In this document: positions 15,387 to 15,628 of the stretch, piece by piece
Layout of the letters: each line of letters opens with the position of its first letter
Position numbering within the stretch: the first letter of the stretch is position 1
NCBI GenBank assembly: GCA_018065365.1
Contig: JAGHTH010000116.1
Span: 1 to 15,628 of the forward strand
DNA from: Candidatus Coliplasma caballi
GTDB lineage: Bacteria > Bacillota > Clostridia > Oscillospirales > CAG-382
Direction of reading: 5' to 3'
DNA length: 15,628 nt
The notes under the pieces: model-generated
What the model was told of the DNA's origin: nothing
The model's database searches: none
Seen by the model: the letters and a program-made list of their open reading frames with translations, nothing else
Position numbers and translations under genes: made by a program

Positions 15387-15415
15387 ATTGTACCATAAAA
15401 ATCCGCAAAACGCAA
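15387..15415 (-). promoter_or_regulatory. Sigma-A-like promoter for the exported-protein operon
   Basis: On the minus strand, TTGCGT (15410-15415) is followed by a 17-nt spacer and TACAAT (15387-15392), with a TG one base before the -10 (extended -10, TGGTACAAT). Transcription should start near 15380, about 20-25 nt before the SGNH lipoprotein ATG, leaving room for its ribosome binding site. The position just after an upstream terminator supports a separate transcript. Confidence 0.75.
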
Positions 15416-15421
15416 TAGCGG

Positions 15422-15449
15422 AAAAAGAAAAAGACGCCATAGAAGCGTC
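15422..15449 (-). terminator. Intrinsic terminator of the right-edge gene (minus strand)
   Basis: On the minus strand GACGC (15449-15445) pairs with GCGTC (15437-15433) around a 7-nt loop and is followed by TTTTTCTTTTT (15432-15422). It lies about 50 nt after the stop of the right-edge gene and just before the next promoter. The stem is short, so efficiency may be moderate. Confidence 0.7.
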
Positions 15450-15502
15450 CGATTCGGAAAGTGAATTTCGTAATCCATAAATTTGCTTGCCGCGGTCAAC
15501 CG

Positions 15503-15628
15503 TTATACTTTTGCTGCTTCCCACGCCAATGCAAAGTATTTTTGATAAAAAGCGGCTTTTTCCGGATCCGTGCCGAAAAAGTCATTTTTGACCAAAAGGG
15601 CGGCGATCTTTTGTACGAGTTCATTTTG
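15503..15628 (-). CDS. C-terminal fragment of an unrecognised protein; 5' end off the window
   Basis: The minus-strand frame is open from the right edge to a TAA at 15505-15503, giving 41 codons. The peptide is amphipathic and plausible as coding (it begins QNELVQKIAALLVKND and ends FALAWEAAKV). It is followed by an intrinsic terminator at 15449-15422 on the same strand, which supports it being a real gene end. The family cannot be named from so little sequence. Confidence 0.65.
   Translation of the reverse strand, partial: QNELVQKIAALLVKNDFFGTDPEKAAFYQKYFALAWEAAKV

Overview
The window is a gene-dense stretch of a G+C-rich, low-intergenic-space bacterial chromosome. AAGGAG-type ribosome binding sites, lipoproteins with Ser/Glu-rich linkers, a type I dockerin, an InlB-type repeat and a clostridial-style membrane MurF-like ligase point to an anaerobic member of the Clostridia (Bacillota), probably a gut or rumen Oscillospirales-like organism. 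The lineage is an inference from protein style; no rRNA or tRNA gene is present to confirm it.

Left half, plus strand (1-8788): seven genes in one direction, with gaps of about 75 nt or less and one 4-nt overlap. In order they are an ABC exporter with an N-terminal accessory domain and zinc ribbon (its start lies off the left edge), a NUDIX hydrolase carrying an apparent frameshift, an alpha/beta hydrolase, a membrane-embedded MurF-like ligase, a D-Ala-D-Ala ligase (Ddl), a secreted dockerin protein fused to a class A beta-lactamase-like serine hydrolase, and a CPA2-type cation/proton antiporter. The centre of this run (3568-7464) is clearly about the D-Ala-D-Ala end of the peptidoglycan stem or a related peptide: one gene makes the dipeptide, a Mur ligase could attach it, and an exported penicillin-recognising-type enzyme could act on it outside the cell.

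Middle (8789-8929): a convergent intergenic region with a long near-perfect palindrome and a bidirectional intrinsic terminator.

Right half, minus strand (15628-8930): the last 41 codons of an unrecognised gene, then its terminator and a strong sigma-A-like promoter, then three tightly spaced genes for exported proteins. These are an SGNH/GDSL-hydrolase lipoprotein, a membrane-anchored multidomain protein with an L,D-transpeptidase-like His/Cys core, SH3-like and InlB-type modules, and a 1090-residue lipoprotein with three discoidin-like domains, a DUF4855-like domain and a C-terminal Ig/cadherin-like domain. A small A+T-rich hypothetical gene follows downstream. This operon looks like a surface apparatus for binding and modifying a glycan or the cell wall.

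The most interesting points are the Ddl / MurF-like / dockerin-serine-hydrolase cassette, the domain composition of the exported minus-strand operon, the NUDIX frameshift, and the antiporter's missing conventional start codon. All family assignments were made by eye from motifs; no database search was run.
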